From the NCBI GenBank assembly GCA_020186115.1, contig WSYJ01000146.1, positions 248,001-312,000 of the forward strand: a DNA stretch of 64,000 nt, given 5' to 3'. Below are positions 41,654 to 52,382 of the stretch, in pieces. The notes beneath the pieces were generated by a model. That model made no database searches and had not been told where the DNA came from. It was given only the letters and a program-made list of their open reading frames with translations. A program made the position numbers and the translations under genes. Every line of letters starts with the position of its first letter. Position 1 is the stretch's first letter. This DNA is from Histomonas meleagridis. Lineage: Eukaryota; Parabasalia; Tritrichomonadida; Dientamoebidae.

Positions 41654-42067
41654 ATGCTTTCTTTTTTGCTGTGTTTTGTTGCCTCAAGCAAAAAATGCTT
41701 CAATTTTTGCGAAAAATTTAATAGCACATCATTAGAACATGCTTGCAAGGTAGGCTGTCTTGTACAAAGTAAGAAGCAAGTGAAATTTATAACAAAACCA
41801 AAACAAACCATCAAACCTGAGAAAAATTGGGACTATGTTGTTGTTAGAGGTGATTGCAAAGATTCTTGCCGCAGAAATTACGGCAACACTCATAAATACT
41901 ATAATTGCGATTACGGTTGCTGCTCATATCCAGCTCGCTATGGAAGTTTATCAGGCTGCAAATCCATGTGTCGTGCGCACACAACTGACCTTGGTGAACC
42001 TGAAGAACAATATGAAGCATGTGAGAGAGGATGCAAGTACATGGATGGTAGTTCTTGGACTTACTAA
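41654..42067 (+). CDS. Small secreted cysteine-rich protein
   Basis: The first ATG is 41654 (137 aa). It starts MLSFLLCFVASSKKCFNFCE, a short signal peptide followed by a mature chain with about sixteen cysteines: CFNFC, then two more near residues 30-35, then DCKDSC, NCDYGCC, GCKSMC and YEACERGC. Two similar halves (C-x3-C ... C-x3-C) suggest paired disulfide hairpins. The C-terminus is KYMDGSSWTY. Likely a disulfide-rich extracellular protein; I do not recognise the family. No neighbour suggests a function. Confidence 0.75.
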   Translation: MLSFLLCFVASSKKCFNFCEKFNSTSLEHACKVGCLVQSKKQVKFITKPKQTIKPEKNWDYVVVRGDCKDSCRRNYGNTHKYYNCDYGCCSYPARYGSLSGCKSMCRAHTTDLGEPEEQYEACERGCKYMDGSSWTY

Positions 42068-43350
42068 AAGTCATTTGACAATAAGTAGATTTTTCGAAAA
42101 GCACCAAAGAAATGTATTTTTTTCTTCATTCATTAAAGTTAAAATTAGACGATTTTTCAAAAATTGTCTTGTGATTTTTTTAATGACATATTTTTTTATA
42201 CATAAATTGTGCGTTGGCAGAATTGTTGTTGATTGATTTGAAATCAATTTTCCTTGTAAAAGAATTATTTAAATTTTAAATACAAATGACTTTTTACCTT
42301 GGCAGAAAAAAAATGCCCACCATGGTGCACAGTTTTATACATTTTTCTATTAAATTTTAATTTTTTATGAGAAATTCCATTTTTTTTATATGTATTTAAA
42401 ATGAATTTTCATATTTAAATAAATCTCAGTGCGAACCGGATGTTTTTAAGAATTTTTTTCCAATTTTTTCATACAAGGAATCTATTTTCATTGAAATAAG
42501 ATGACAACAGTTGCGAAAAAATGTTTGTTTGTTAACCATTATGGCGGTTAAATGCTGATCGTTTTTATAAAACGAATGAACAAACCGAAAACGTAAGGGT
42601 AATTTTACCATATAACCTCCACGATACAAAGTTAAAAACGTTTGCACAAATTCAAATATCTCACTATCAATCGAATATGATGCATCAAAAATATTCTGAA
42701 AAATGATTATTTATGATATTTCTATATATATCGAAAAATATTATTATAAAGCCCTAATTCGAGAAAGAAATTTGAGTGATTATTACAATTTTTTATCAAT
42801 AATAACACATCAATATTATCTTTGTATTATTTACATTAACATGTATTTTTATTTAGGATATCATTATCAAAATATATAATTAAAAAACTACACAAAAATC
42901 AAATATACATAAACATGAATGAAAAATAGATGTTTATAAACATCGTTTTTTTTTTAAGAATATTCTTTAGGATTTACGTTTGCTTCAATAAGATGAATTG
43001 AAAATACTTATTAAATACAAATATAATTTAATTATGTTATAATTTTTCTTCGATTAAAACTCAATGACTTAATATATGATTATGAAAACAAAAAAATCAA
43101 TAATATAACAAGATCAACGAACGAATGCAAATCATTAGCAACATTTATATATCCAAATACATTTTCACTTTAAGCCAAAGTTATTTAAGATATTTATATT
43201 CCATCACATATACATTTGTATTTCATATACTATTTAAATTCATAAAATTAAAATTATTAAAAAATATGAAACAAAAAATAAAGAATACGATGTAAAAAAA
43301 AAATGATTTTCATCCAGACTATACGATATTTTATTATATATTTTTCAAAA
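42068..43350. other. Long AT-rich intergenic region
   Basis: About 1.3 kb with no supported gene. ATGGCGGTTAAATGCTGATCG near 42540 contains MYB-like words, but no gene start is close by. Confidence 0.35.
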
Positions 43351-45231
43351 TTACATTTGCTCAATGAATTTATCTTCTTTAAAATCATCAGCAAAAGGAT
43401 CTTCTTCAATATTTGAAATAGATATTCCTGTTGTGAATGTGTTTGTTTGGTTATCATTTTTTTGTTCTGAAGTTTCATTTTCGTCAATTTCTTCTTTTTT
43501 ATTTTTAATTCGAATCAATAATATAATAAGTAATGAAATTATAACAATAATAACAATCACACAAACGATTATTATGATAATTATTGTTTTATTATCATTT
43601 GAATGAATTTCATTTCTATTAACAAATGTGAAGAAATTCGAATAATAATTATAATATGTCGAATAAACAATAACTGTGTAATCGTAATAAATATATTCTG
43701 TTTCGATATGAATATACATTGAATCACTTGAAATTAATAAAATTGTTTTCGTTTGTGTTTCACAATAAGTAAATGAATGTGTAATTGACAATGTAATTGT
43801 TAATAAATATGAAAAAGATTGCGTTAAATCATTTTGAAGTAATGATTCAGTAAATGTATTTGATTTAGAAAATGTGTAACTTCGACTGAATGTACTTAAT
43901 TGTGAATATGTACATGATTCAAAATATGTGTTTGGAATAGAATACGTATTACTTACACCAAATGTATTCGACTGTCTAAATGAATGTGTTGGAAGTGGTT
44001 CACATGTTCCTTCTGTGTTTTCTTTGGCAACATCTAAATTTCCAAATTTACTTCCTACATATGTTGGATATGTGATAACACTTGTAAAAACATTATAAAA
44101 TGCACCTTCACCAATTTCTGGTTCTTTGTCTCCATAATAATAAATGCATTGAAGATTATAACAATTCCCAAATGCTGAACCTCCAATATTTTTTATTCCA
44201 TAGCCAAGTATTAATAATGTTAAATTAGAACATAATGAAAATGCTGAATTTCCAATTGTTGTAACTGAATTTGGAATTGTAATGTTTTTGATTGATGAAC
44301 ACAATGAAAATGCTCCACCACCAATTTCTGTAACATTTTCTCCAATTATAATCGTTTCTAAATTAGAACATGACGAAAATACTGAACTTCCAATATTTGA
44401 TACTGAGTTACCAAAATCAACTGAAACGACTGAAGGCCATTCTGAAAATGAATTACTTGGAATTGAATAAATATTTTCACTGATAATTATAAATTTCGTT
44501 ATGTTTTTATATTGAGAAATTTCATAAAATTCATTTGAATTTTTGATTGTAAGTGTTAAATTATCTTCATTATATATTTGATAAGAGTTTATGAAAAATA
44601 TTCCAAAAATTAAAATATTTTTCTGTTTTTTCCTTTCGTTTGCTTTCAATTCATCGTTGAACAAAAACAACTTCTGCAAAACTGATTTTTTCTGATATAA
44701 ATTGATATAAACTTCCAATATCATTGAAAAAAATGCGGTTAAACGAACAAAAGCATTGAATTTATTTGGTCGGTCTTTGTCGTTTTGCATCAACAAAAAA
44801 CAAAGAAATTTATACTGGATTAAAGGTATATTCCCATAACATCTATTCATTATTTGTCTTGGTATATTGTTTTCAACAAAGATTCTGGTTAAAAAGGATT
44901 TATTTTGTGTAAATGAATAATATGTTTCTGGGAATTTTATTTTGTCATTAAAATCATGAAGTACTATTGATGGAAACTTACTGTCAGTCATGAAATTTAA
45001 GAATAAACTAGTTTTAACGATAGAAGAATTATTGTTAAATATATCAGAATTTTCGATATTAACTTCAAAGATTGAATCTCCTGCTTTGTGTGTATGAGTG
45101 AGACCTTCTTTGCTTAGGTTCTTTTTCATATTTGATATTTTTGTGGTAGCAAAAAATGGAAATCCTGGTATTGTATCGGCTCTATATTGCTTTGCTACGT
45201 TCGAAATGAACAGTAAATGAAGGATTATCAT
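43351..45231 (-). CDS. BspA-like leucine-rich-repeat surface protein with TM and tail
   Basis: 626 aa. Residues ~245-395 carry BspA-type repeats (VFSSCSNLETIIIGENVTEI, AFSLCSSIKNITIPNSVTTI, AFSLCSNLTLLILGYGIKNI, AFGNCYNLQCIYYYG). Residues ~415-500 are an S/T-rich stalk of SNTF/TFSKS units. A strong TM segment lies at ~543-572, followed by an acidic cytoplasmic tail ending EEDPFADDFKEDKFIEQM. In trichomonads such BspA proteins are surface proteins implicated in adherence. The N-terminal ~200 residues are not LRR, and a typical signal-like start (ILIFGIFFINSYQ) lies internally near residue 200. The true start may be there, or an upstream segment has fused. The tail DPFADDF resembles AP-2-type endocytic motifs. 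Confidence 0.75.
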   Translation of the reverse strand: MIILHLLFISNVAKQYRADTIPGFPFFATTKISNMKKNLSKEGLTHTHKAGDSIFEVNIENSDIFNNNSSIVKTSLFLNFMTDSKFPSIVLHDFNDKIKFPETYYSFTQNKSFLTRIFVENNIPRQIMNRCYGNIPLIQYKFLCFLLMQNDKDRPNKFNAFVRLTAFFSMILEVYINLYQKKSVLQKLFLFNDELKANERKKQKNILIFGIFFINSYQIYNEDNLTLTIKNSNEFYEISQYKNITKFIIISENIYSIPSNSFSEWPSVVSVDFGNSVSNIGSSVFSSCSNLETIIIGENVTEIGGGAFSLCSSIKNITIPNSVTTIGNSAFSLCSNLTLLILGYGIKNIGGSAFGNCYNLQCIYYYGDKEPEIGEGAFYNVFTSVITYPTYVGSKFGNLDVAKENTEGTCEPLPTHSFRQSNTFGVSNTYSIPNTYFESCTYSQLSTFSRSYTFSKSNTFTESLLQNDLTQSFSYLLTITLSITHSFTYCETQTKTILLISSDSMYIHIETEYIYYDYTVIVYSTYYNYYSNFFTFVNRNEIHSNDNKTIIIIIIVCVIVIIVIISLLIILLIRIKNKKEEIDENETSEQKNDNQTNTFTTGISISNIEEDPFADDFKEDKFIEQM

Positions 45232-45599
45232 GGTTCAGCTTGTAATATACTTACAGACCTTTACTAAATACACATCGGCCAATACAAAAGTTAAAAATCA
45301 CACGGTTAATCAATAAAAAATTTGTTGTTTTCTTGAAGTTTTTCAATTCAACACAGAATTTTTGTTTCAATATTTAAAGGCACCCATAAAAGATGCTGCT
45401 TTAAATGGTTATAAAGACACTTTTATATAACATAATGAACGCAACGTGATAGAGCTGAATTTGGCGATTAAAATGGTGTGTTTTTGATGTTATTAATCAT
45501 TTTTTATCGTTATCAAATTAATGATTTTCAATAGACATGATTTAAACATCTCATTATATACATATGATTATATTGTATGAAACAATTATTAGTTTAAAT
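45232..45599. other. Intergenic region
   Basis: AT-rich upstream region of the BspA gene; nothing else seen. Confidence 0.35.
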
Positions 45600-46200
45600 C
45601 CTTTGGTTCTGTTTCACTATAATAATAAATGCTTTTGAGATTATTTACTCCCTGAAATTGCAAATTCAAATTTATTTAACTCCTTCTTCAATATTAAATA
45701 GAGCATGTGTAAAATGCTTATGATCCAATTGTTTTAATTGTTCCTGGAATTGTAATATTTGGCAACGAAGTATATAATGCAGATGCTGTTTCTCCAATTG
45801 TTTCAACGCCTTCTTCAATATTATCTGTAATCAAATCGGAACATAAATAAAATGCTCTTGATTCATTTGTTTTAATTTTATTTGAAATTGTAATATTTCG
45901 TATTGGAGATCCTTCAAATGATAATGAACGAATGGCTGTGACAGTGTTTGGAAATGATTTTGTTTCTTCCCCATTTGGTTACTAATGAAGTTCTGTGATG
46001 TTTTTGTTATAAAGAATTCCATCATTATCATAATTAGAATATTTTGAATTATTTAATGATACATTATCATCCTGAAAATACAGTGTTAGAAATTGATGTA
46101 ATTGAAATATTTGGGAATGAAATCCATTGTTGCTAAACATAATCACAAATTTCTTCAACTCCTTCTTCAATAGTGATTGATGTCATATTATAACACTCTC
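45600..46200 (-). pseudogene. BspA-like LRR pseudogene
   Basis: The minus-strand frames read, in pieces, FPNISITSISNTVFSG, PNTVTAIRSLSFEGSPIRNI, then TISNKIKTNESRAFYLCSDL, and EEGVETIGETASALYTSLPN with ITIPGTIKTIGS. These are BspA-type repeats, but frame changes and stops interrupt them. The fragment lies upstream of, and in the same orientation as, the intact BspA gene, so it is probably a decayed tandem copy. Confidence 0.7.
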
Positions 46201-46379
46201 TAAATGATTTGCTGCTGATTGTTTTTCAGTAAAAGGAATTAAGAAAAGAAACACATCGAACTTATAACTTTCAAGAAATCCATTAAAGTGAGAAGTACTT
46301 CTCTGAAAATTATAGCGAAGAACTGTTAATGAAATTAAATTTATTTTATTTATTCCTTTTCTTTCAAGAATCAAACAAT

Positions 46380-47210
46380 ATTCAGGTGCAGCGCTGCTGC
46401 TTCGTATTCACATTTTTGAATTACATGTTGAATTGTTTCAAGTCGAATTTTTAATATCTTTTCTTCTAATTCTGAATCTGTTGATAAATTTCTTCTTTAA
46501 CATGTAATTCCACTTGATGATTTAATTCATTTAGTTATATTAATGTGACTTATGCTGATAATTGTTACTTCTTCTTCATTCGAAAATTTTCGTATATTTC
46601 ATTTCATTTGATCATATTCTTCAGTATTCGATTTAATTAATGTTTCAGCTTCAACAAGTAATTGTTTAGTAACGCCAATTCAGAATAAAATTTATATTTG
46701 TTTTCTTTCTTCGGATGTTTAATTGCATCTTTCGAGTGATTTATTAATGAAATGTTTCGAAAGTTTTCCTTTTGTTTAGCAATATTAATATCGTCGAAAT
46801 ATTCTTTTTCATGAAATTACTTTCGTTATCATTTAAATGTTGATGGTTTCGATATCACATTTTGGATATGTCGAAGTGATCCAATGTTTTTAAGTTCTTC
46901 TTCATTAATTTGCGGTAATGGTAATATATGTTCAGCATTGTTTAACAAATAATTTCATTTTCGTTAATTCTGTCTTAAGTTGCGTAATTGTAACTTCTTT
47001 CCGTTGTTTCTTCTCTTGAATATTGTTCTTAATGCGTCGAATCAGTTGAAGTTTCGCTATTTTGTCGTCGTATTGAGTATCAAATTTTGAATTCTTTGCT
47101 TTACGCGTGCTAATAACATCAAGACCTCAGCAATTTAGAGGAATGCTCCAATAACTGCATTCGACTCCGAGGCCCGATCAATTTCAACATTATCACGTAA
47201 TACATGGGAA
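46380..47210 (-). pseudogene. Degraded coiled-coil protein gene
   Basis: Several minus-strand frames contain coding-like pieces: SHVLRDNVEIDRASESNAVI, KIAKLQLIRRIKNNIQEKK, VTITQLKTELTKMKLFVKQ, HILPLPQINEEELKNIGSLR, VTKQLLVEAETLIKSNTEEY and TIQHVIQKCEYEAAALHLNI. They are separated by single-base shifts and stops. Together they describe a lysine/glutamate-rich coiled-coil protein that can no longer be translated. The family was not recognised. Confidence 0.6.
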
Positions 47211-48097
47211 TTGAGTAAGATAAAGAACGTTAATATGCGTTTATTATGTCTTTGAAGATGTGGTGTGTTCTAAAATCAGCAAATAAAGAAAGATTTTACG
47301 GCTTTGTGTTAATCGATATAAAGTACACAAATGACGTCATGCTTTTCATATCAAATGTCTTCACCAAAAAGTGTTCCTATCGTTCAGAAGAAATAAATGC
47401 ATTTTAACGTCTGAGATGCCAATTTATTAACGGATTTATATACATTTCTTACAAAAGATTTAATTTTTTGTTTTCCTCCATAAAGATAATATGGGGCTTA
47501 GCATTAACACTACACAAACAAACAAACATGAGCAGACTTCTGCAAAAGAATATATTACTTATTCAATAAGTCTAAAAAAAAATTATTTATAATTGAAATG
47601 AAAACAATATTAAATCACAAGCTCAATCTGCTGTGAATTCATATGACATTAATTATTTTAATTAACATTAATTATTTTACTAATTTTTAATTTCAAAATA
47701 ATGTTTGGAAATCATTTTTAATATTTCAAACAGCACTTATGCTAACATGTGAAAAAGGTAACAAAGAAATTACTTGATGAAAAAGACAAAAAATAATAAT
47801 CAATATTGAAAGAATAGACAATAAAATATTAAAGACATCATTTTCTTTTATAATGCGAAAATTATGTAAACTTCTCAAAATATTTTGAGTGTACTCAAAA
47901 GCTTCTGTCCAATCGAAGGATGTCTTCTGTTATTTTCTAAAATGAAGAAATGATATCACGTGATTGGACCTCAAATACAAATGTTGAGTTACCATGCAGA
48001 TTTACTAACATTTAGATGCAATTGGAAATATTTCCTGCTTAAAATGCTGTTAACCCATAAAATTTTACGTTAAGTCACTTCACCGAAAGTTTTTAAA
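47211..48097. other. Intergenic region with an isolated ankyrin-module relic
   Basis: At 47690-47780 on the plus strand, the 3' core of the ankyrin spacer (TTTCAAAATAATGTTTGG and following bases) is directly joined to ACAGCACTTATG, reading TALMLTCEKGNKEIT and then a stop. This is a lone decayed module far from the four arrays. Otherwise AT-rich without ORFs; the last 100 bp are upstream of the SCYL2-like gene. Confidence 0.55.
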
Positions 48098-50665
48098 ATG
48101 GGCGCAGGGCTTTCAACAAAATATGAAAACATTGAACACCAATTTGATATAGGAATTTGGAAGGTTCATAAAGCACACACAAAGGAGCATCATGAGCCAG
48201 TTTCTCTATGGATAATAGATTATGCATTAATGAAACAAAAAGAAAGAAATAAAAAACATAGGCGAGCATATTTACAACATTGCGTAAATAGCTTACAAAT
48301 AATGACTAAAATCCAACATAAAAATATTCTTGAAATTAAAGAAATAAGTAATGTTTCCAAAAAATTAGGTTTTGCTTCCGAACGCATTGATAAGCCTTTA
48401 TCAGCAATTAAGGGATATTCTCGTGATGAAGCTATTTATATTAGTCAACAACTTGCAATTACCCTTAATGAACTTCAAACCAATTTTCATTATTCTTTTT
48501 TGGGAATTACTCCTTCATCAGTTTTTCTTACCAAGCACTTCACTCTTAAGCTTGGACTTTTTCTCCATGCTGTCCCTATAACAAATAATACATCCACAAT
48601 CAAAGATCCGTTTTGTCCGTGGAGCTCCAACTCTATTTATCATGTTCCAGCCAATTATTGTGCTCCTGAGATAATAGAAGGTAAGCCAATTACACCTCAA
48701 GCCGATTCATATATGTATGCACTTACTTGTATTTATATTTTTACTGGTAAATCCCCATCAAACATAACCTCCTCAAGTGATTTAGATACAAATATTGCAC
48801 TTTCAGCATGTCAAAATCTCCCATCTGAATTTTCAGATTTAATGAAAAATTGTCTTTCTACAACGCCTTCAACACGACCTTCATTCGAAGGCATTGTAAG
48901 TAATCCAGCTTTTTCATCTTTGATATGTGAAGTATTTCGATATGTTGAAAACATTGCAACTAAAGATATGCGAGATTTATACAATTTTTTCACTGGCCTT
49001 AAAGGCATTATTAAAATATTTTCATTTCGAATGCTTCATTCCAAGTTTTTACCGATTTTTATTTTTTATTTAAAGAAAGATGTCCGTTTTTCGTACATCT
49101 TAATGCCCATGTTATTTTCCATGCAAAGTAAATTTAATGATGAAGAATTATTAAATGAACTTATTGCACCATTAGAACCAGTTTTAGGTATTTCCGATCC
49201 GCCGAAAATCCCCGAAATATTATTACAATACATTGGTGTCTTAATACGTCGAATCCCTAAAAGTAAACATCCGAAATTAGTTTATCCGATTATTAATGGA
49301 GCACTTAAATGTAAAGAAAATTCTGTTGTTAATCATTGTTTAGATATTATTCCTTATATGATTAATATTATGGATGGAACTAATATCAGACAAATTCTTT
49401 GTGACGGATTAATTAATATGTTAAACACAACTCAAAATCCAGAATTTGTGAATAAAATCATAAAATTGTTCATTATGATATCTAAAAAAATCGGAGCTGA
49501 ATATATTGGGACTTCGATAATTAATCATATCCAAAAGGTTTGGAATAAAAATCATTGGAATAGTATCACAGAAGCGATTGTAGATTTGTTATATAGTTTG
49601 GAAGTGTCGGAAAATATTCTTTTACAAAAGAATATTCCTTTAGCGTTAAGTATCTTAAATGAGAAAATTCCAAATAATGTAAGAAATAGAATATTCGTTT
49701 ACATTATGAAAGCTATGAAAAAAATACAAAATGAATATCATATATCAAACGATGATATAAATGAGGCAGAAAGATATCAAATGCCTGATTATAGCTTGCC
49801 AACGCAGCCTATTCCGGAGCCTAATGATGATTCGGAATACTCGTCTTCAGAATACGAAAGTGAAAGCGAAGAAAACGACGAAAACGAAACACAAAGTCAA
49901 CAAAGTTCAGATCTCTTGGGATCATTTGACCAACAAAGTCAACCACAAAACGCAAGACAAAGTTCAGTTAATAACCAAACAGATTTACTCGGTTCGTTCA
50001 GTCAACAAAATTCATTTAATAACCAAAGTAGAAATTCAAGTAAACAAAGTTCAGTTAATAGTCAGACAGACTTATTTGCATCTTCTAATAAGCAAAATCA
50101 ATCGCAAAGCTCAAGACAAAGCTCAGTCAACAATCAAACAGATATATTTAACTCAGTCGGTCAAAGAACTCCACAAAGCTCAAGACAAAGCTCAGTCAAC
50201 AATCAAACAAATACATTCGGTTCATTTAGCACGCAGAATCAAACACAAAATTCACTTAGTAATCAAGGTTCGAGACAAAGCTCCGTCAACAACCAAACAG
50301 ATTTATTTAACTCAGTCGGCCAAAGAACTCCACAAAGCTCAAGACAAAGCTCCGTCAACAACCAAAAAGATATATTTAACTCATTCAGTTCGCAGAATCA
50401 TTCACAAAGTTCATTTAGTAATCAAAGCTCAAGGCAAAGTTCAGTCAATAATCAAACAGATTTGTTCAGCTCACAGCAGCATCGGTACCAGCAAACTGAC
50501 CCATTTACGTTATCTCAGCAGGAGAGTAATCAACAGGACTCGTTCAGCATATTCGCATCACAGCAAAAGCCTTTATCAACTGTGAATACATCGAGCCAAA
50601 GAAGCCAACCAAGTCAATCAAAGAATATAAAAATTAGCAACTTCGATGGCTTTGAGTTTGAGTAA
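48098..50665 (+). CDS. SCYL2-like pseudokinase with repetitive tail
   Basis: 855 aa. The start MGAGLST fits an N-myristoylation signal (Gly2, Ser6). Residues ~15-280 are a divergent kinase fold: no glycine loop or canonical lysine is evident, the HRD loop reads FLGITPSSVFL and DFG is absent (LKLGLFL), but YCAPEII and the C-lobe (PQADSYMYALTCIYIFTGKS, RPSFEGI) remain. Residues ~290-570 are HEAT-like helices. This kinase-plus-HEAT order matches SCY1-like proteins, especially SCYL2/CVAK104, a clathrin-associated trafficking factor. Residues ~590-855 are acidic, then Q/S/N-rich repeats (SSRQSSVNNQTDLFNSVGQ) with DLLGSF, DLF and DPF motifs that could bind clathrin or adaptors. Activity as a kinase is unlikely. 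Confidence 0.78.
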   Translation: MGAGLSTKYENIEHQFDIGIWKVHKAHTKEHHEPVSLWIIDYALMKQKERNKKHRRAYLQHCVNSLQIMTKIQHKNILEIKEISNVSKKLGFASERIDKPLSAIKGYSRDEAIYISQQLAITLNELQTNFHYSFLGITPSSVFLTKHFTLKLGLFLHAVPITNNTSTIKDPFCPWSSNSIYHVPANYCAPEIIEGKPITPQADSYMYALTCIYIFTGKSPSNITSSSDLDTNIALSACQNLPSEFSDLMKNCLSTTPSTRPSFEGIVSNPAFSSLICEVFRYVENIATKDMRDLYNFFTGLKGIIKIFSFRMLHSKFLPIFIFYLKKDVRFSYILMPMLFSMQSKFNDEELLNELIAPLEPVLGISDPPKIPEILLQYIGVLIRRIPKSKHPKLVYPIINGALKCKENSVVNHCLDIIPYMINIMDGTNIRQILCDGLINMLNTTQNPEFVNKIIKLFIMISKKIGAEYIGTSIINHIQKVWNKNHWNSITEAIVDLLYSLEVSENILLQKNIPLALSILNEKIPNNVRNRIFVYIMKAMKKIQNEYHISNDDINEAERYQMPDYSLPTQPIPEPNDDSEYSSSEYESESEENDENETQSQQSSDLLGSFDQQSQPQNARQSSVNNQTDLLGSFSQQNSFNNQSRNSSKQSSVNSQTDLFASSNKQNQSQSSRQSSVNNQTDIFNSVGQRTPQSSRQSSVNNQTNTFGSFSTQNQTQNSLSNQGSRQSSVNNQTDLFNSVGQRTPQSSRQSSVNNQKDIFNSFSSQNHSQSSFSNQSSRQSSVNNQTDLFSSQQHRYQQTDPFTLSQQESNQQDSFSIFASQQKPLSTVNTSSQRSQPSQSKNIKISNFDGFEFE
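49940..50470 (+). repeat. Coding tandem repeats in the SCYL2-like tail
   Basis: About eight copies of a unit encoding SSRQSSVNNQTD(L/I)F, spaced 20-27 residues apart, with nearly identical DNA in several copies (for example around 50110-50210 and 50330-50380). Confidence 0.7.
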
Positions 50666-50866
50666 AATGTTTTAATTATGTTCAAATTTCGTAATTTGCA
50701 AAACACTTTTCGATCGGATTTAATAGAATTATGTTCAAAAAGTGGAATCGATACTTTGGAACGCATTTTTGTTAGGGATCGGTTCTTATTTGTTTGGGTA
50801 ATTTATGATTGAAAACTTTACGAGCACAGAATTGACAAAAACGTCAAATGCCACTGAAATTGCACA

Positions 50867-52084
50867 ATGTTCTTTCTCTCCTTCGTGTGCGCTTCCTACT
50901 CTGCAAACTATGCAGTCCTTATCGCTGGCTCAAAGGGATATGAAAATTATCGTCATCAATCAGATATCTTTCAAGCTTATCAACTTCTCCGTGAACGTGG
51001 ATTTAATGATGAAAATATCATTTTAATGGCTTATGATGATATAGCAGAAAACGAAAAGAACATGTTCAAAGGAACCATATTTAACCTTGGTCTTTTCGAC
51101 AATGTTTACCCAGGTACCGATAAAATCGATTATAAAGGTTCTAGTGTTACAGCAACAAACTTTATAAATGTTATAACAGGAACTGTTACTTCATCCACAA
51201 AAGTAGTTCTCAAATCAGGACCTGAAGATAATGTTTATATTTTCTATAATGATCATGGAGCCAAAGGTTTACTTGCCATGCCTACTGGTGGTTCACTTTA
51301 CGCCAACAAACTTCGAACTGCCATTTTAAAGATGCAAGAAAAGAAGATGTTCAAGAAATTATTCTTCACAATTGAAGCCTGTTACTCTGGCTCTGTTGGA
51401 GAAATGCTCAATGATATCCCCAATGTTGCTGTTCTTACAGCAGCCAATGGTGAAGAATCATCATATGCCACTGGCTTTGATATATTAATCCAAACATTCC
51501 GTACCAATCAATTTTCACAACAATTCTTCAAGGCCGCCAAGAAGTCACCCACTGCCACGATTGAAGAAATTTGGGAAAAAGTTTCTAAGAAAGTCAGCAA
51601 AAGTCATGTCATGAAATATGGACCAGAAGATTACATCAAAACATCCAAGCTTTCCGAGTTCTGGCTTACACCTAATGAAGATTCTAATGATGAAGAACTT
51701 CAACTTCAATATGAACCGACATCAATCATATCACAATTCAATACAACATTATCATATGCAAAGAGAAGGATCGCAGAGGCAGCTACAAAAGAAGAAAGAT
51801 TGGACGCTGAGTTCGATTACATCGGAGAAAAGTTACACCGCAAGTTAACGGACTTCGTCTTCGATAACATCACAAAGCAGTTCACTTCCTTACGTGAGGT
51901 GCCCGTTAAGGAAATTGACTGGGACTGCTACGAGAAAGCTGTGGAAACATTCCGTCAAAAATGCGGTGATGTCGGTGAATATGAATTACAAAGACTTTCT
52001 TTGTTCTCAGACATGTGCGCAAGTGATAAAATTGACGGCATCAAACAGAAAATTGAAAAAATTTGCCCATCAAAGAGATGGTAA
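50867..52084 (+). CDS. Legumain-like asparaginyl endopeptidase (family C13)
   Basis: 405 aa. The signal peptide is MFFLSFVCASYSA; the mature domain opens NYAVLIAGSKGYENYRHQSD. The catalytic dyad is visible: His130 in YNDHGAKG and Cys172 in EACYSGS. Other C13 blocks are IILMAYDD, YKGSSVTATNF and TAANGEESSYA. A helical C-terminal prodomain-like region with late cysteines (WDCYEKA, QKCGDV, DMCAS, KICPSKRW) is typical of legumains rather than GPI8, which usually has a C-terminal TM absent here. It cleaves after Asn in lysosomes or at the surface; trichomonad legumains have been linked to adherence. Start ATG 50867 follows GAAATTGCACA. Confidence 0.9.
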   Translation: MFFLSFVCASYSANYAVLIAGSKGYENYRHQSDIFQAYQLLRERGFNDENIILMAYDDIAENEKNMFKGTIFNLGLFDNVYPGTDKIDYKGSSVTATNFINVITGTVTSSTKVVLKSGPEDNVYIFYNDHGAKGLLAMPTGGSLYANKLRTAILKMQEKKMFKKLFFTIEACYSGSVGEMLNDIPNVAVLTAANGEESSYATGFDILIQTFRTNQFSQQFFKAAKKSPTATIEEIWEKVSKKVSKSHVMKYGPEDYIKTSKLSEFWLTPNEDSNDEELQLQYEPTSIISQFNTTLSYAKRRIAEAATKEERLDAEFDYIGEKLHRKLTDFVFDNITKQFTSLREVPVKEIDWDCYEKAVETFRQKCGDVGEYELQRLSLFSDMCASDKIDGIKQKIEKICPSKRW

Positions 52085-52382
52085 TCAATTTCTCCGCATA
52101 AATAGTGAAACAATAAAAAGGAGAACTTTAACATTATTATAATTTTTGTATAATTGTGTGAAATAAAATGAAACAAAATTTGTAAATTATTTGATTAATA
52201 GAAACTATTTGCGTGATGAAAGGGAATTAAGATATAACGCCATCTTCATATAAATGATTTGATCAAAGTACTATTTCGGAGTTTCCAAATGTTTGATATG
52301 TGAATGCAAGAATTATTTCATCACAATAAAATTTTATCAAATAGAAAAAAATTATTAGAAGTTACTACAGATTAAACAAAAT
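52085..52382. other. Convergent intergenic region
   Basis: About 300 bp between the convergent legumain and USP genes; nothing seen. Confidence 0.4.
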
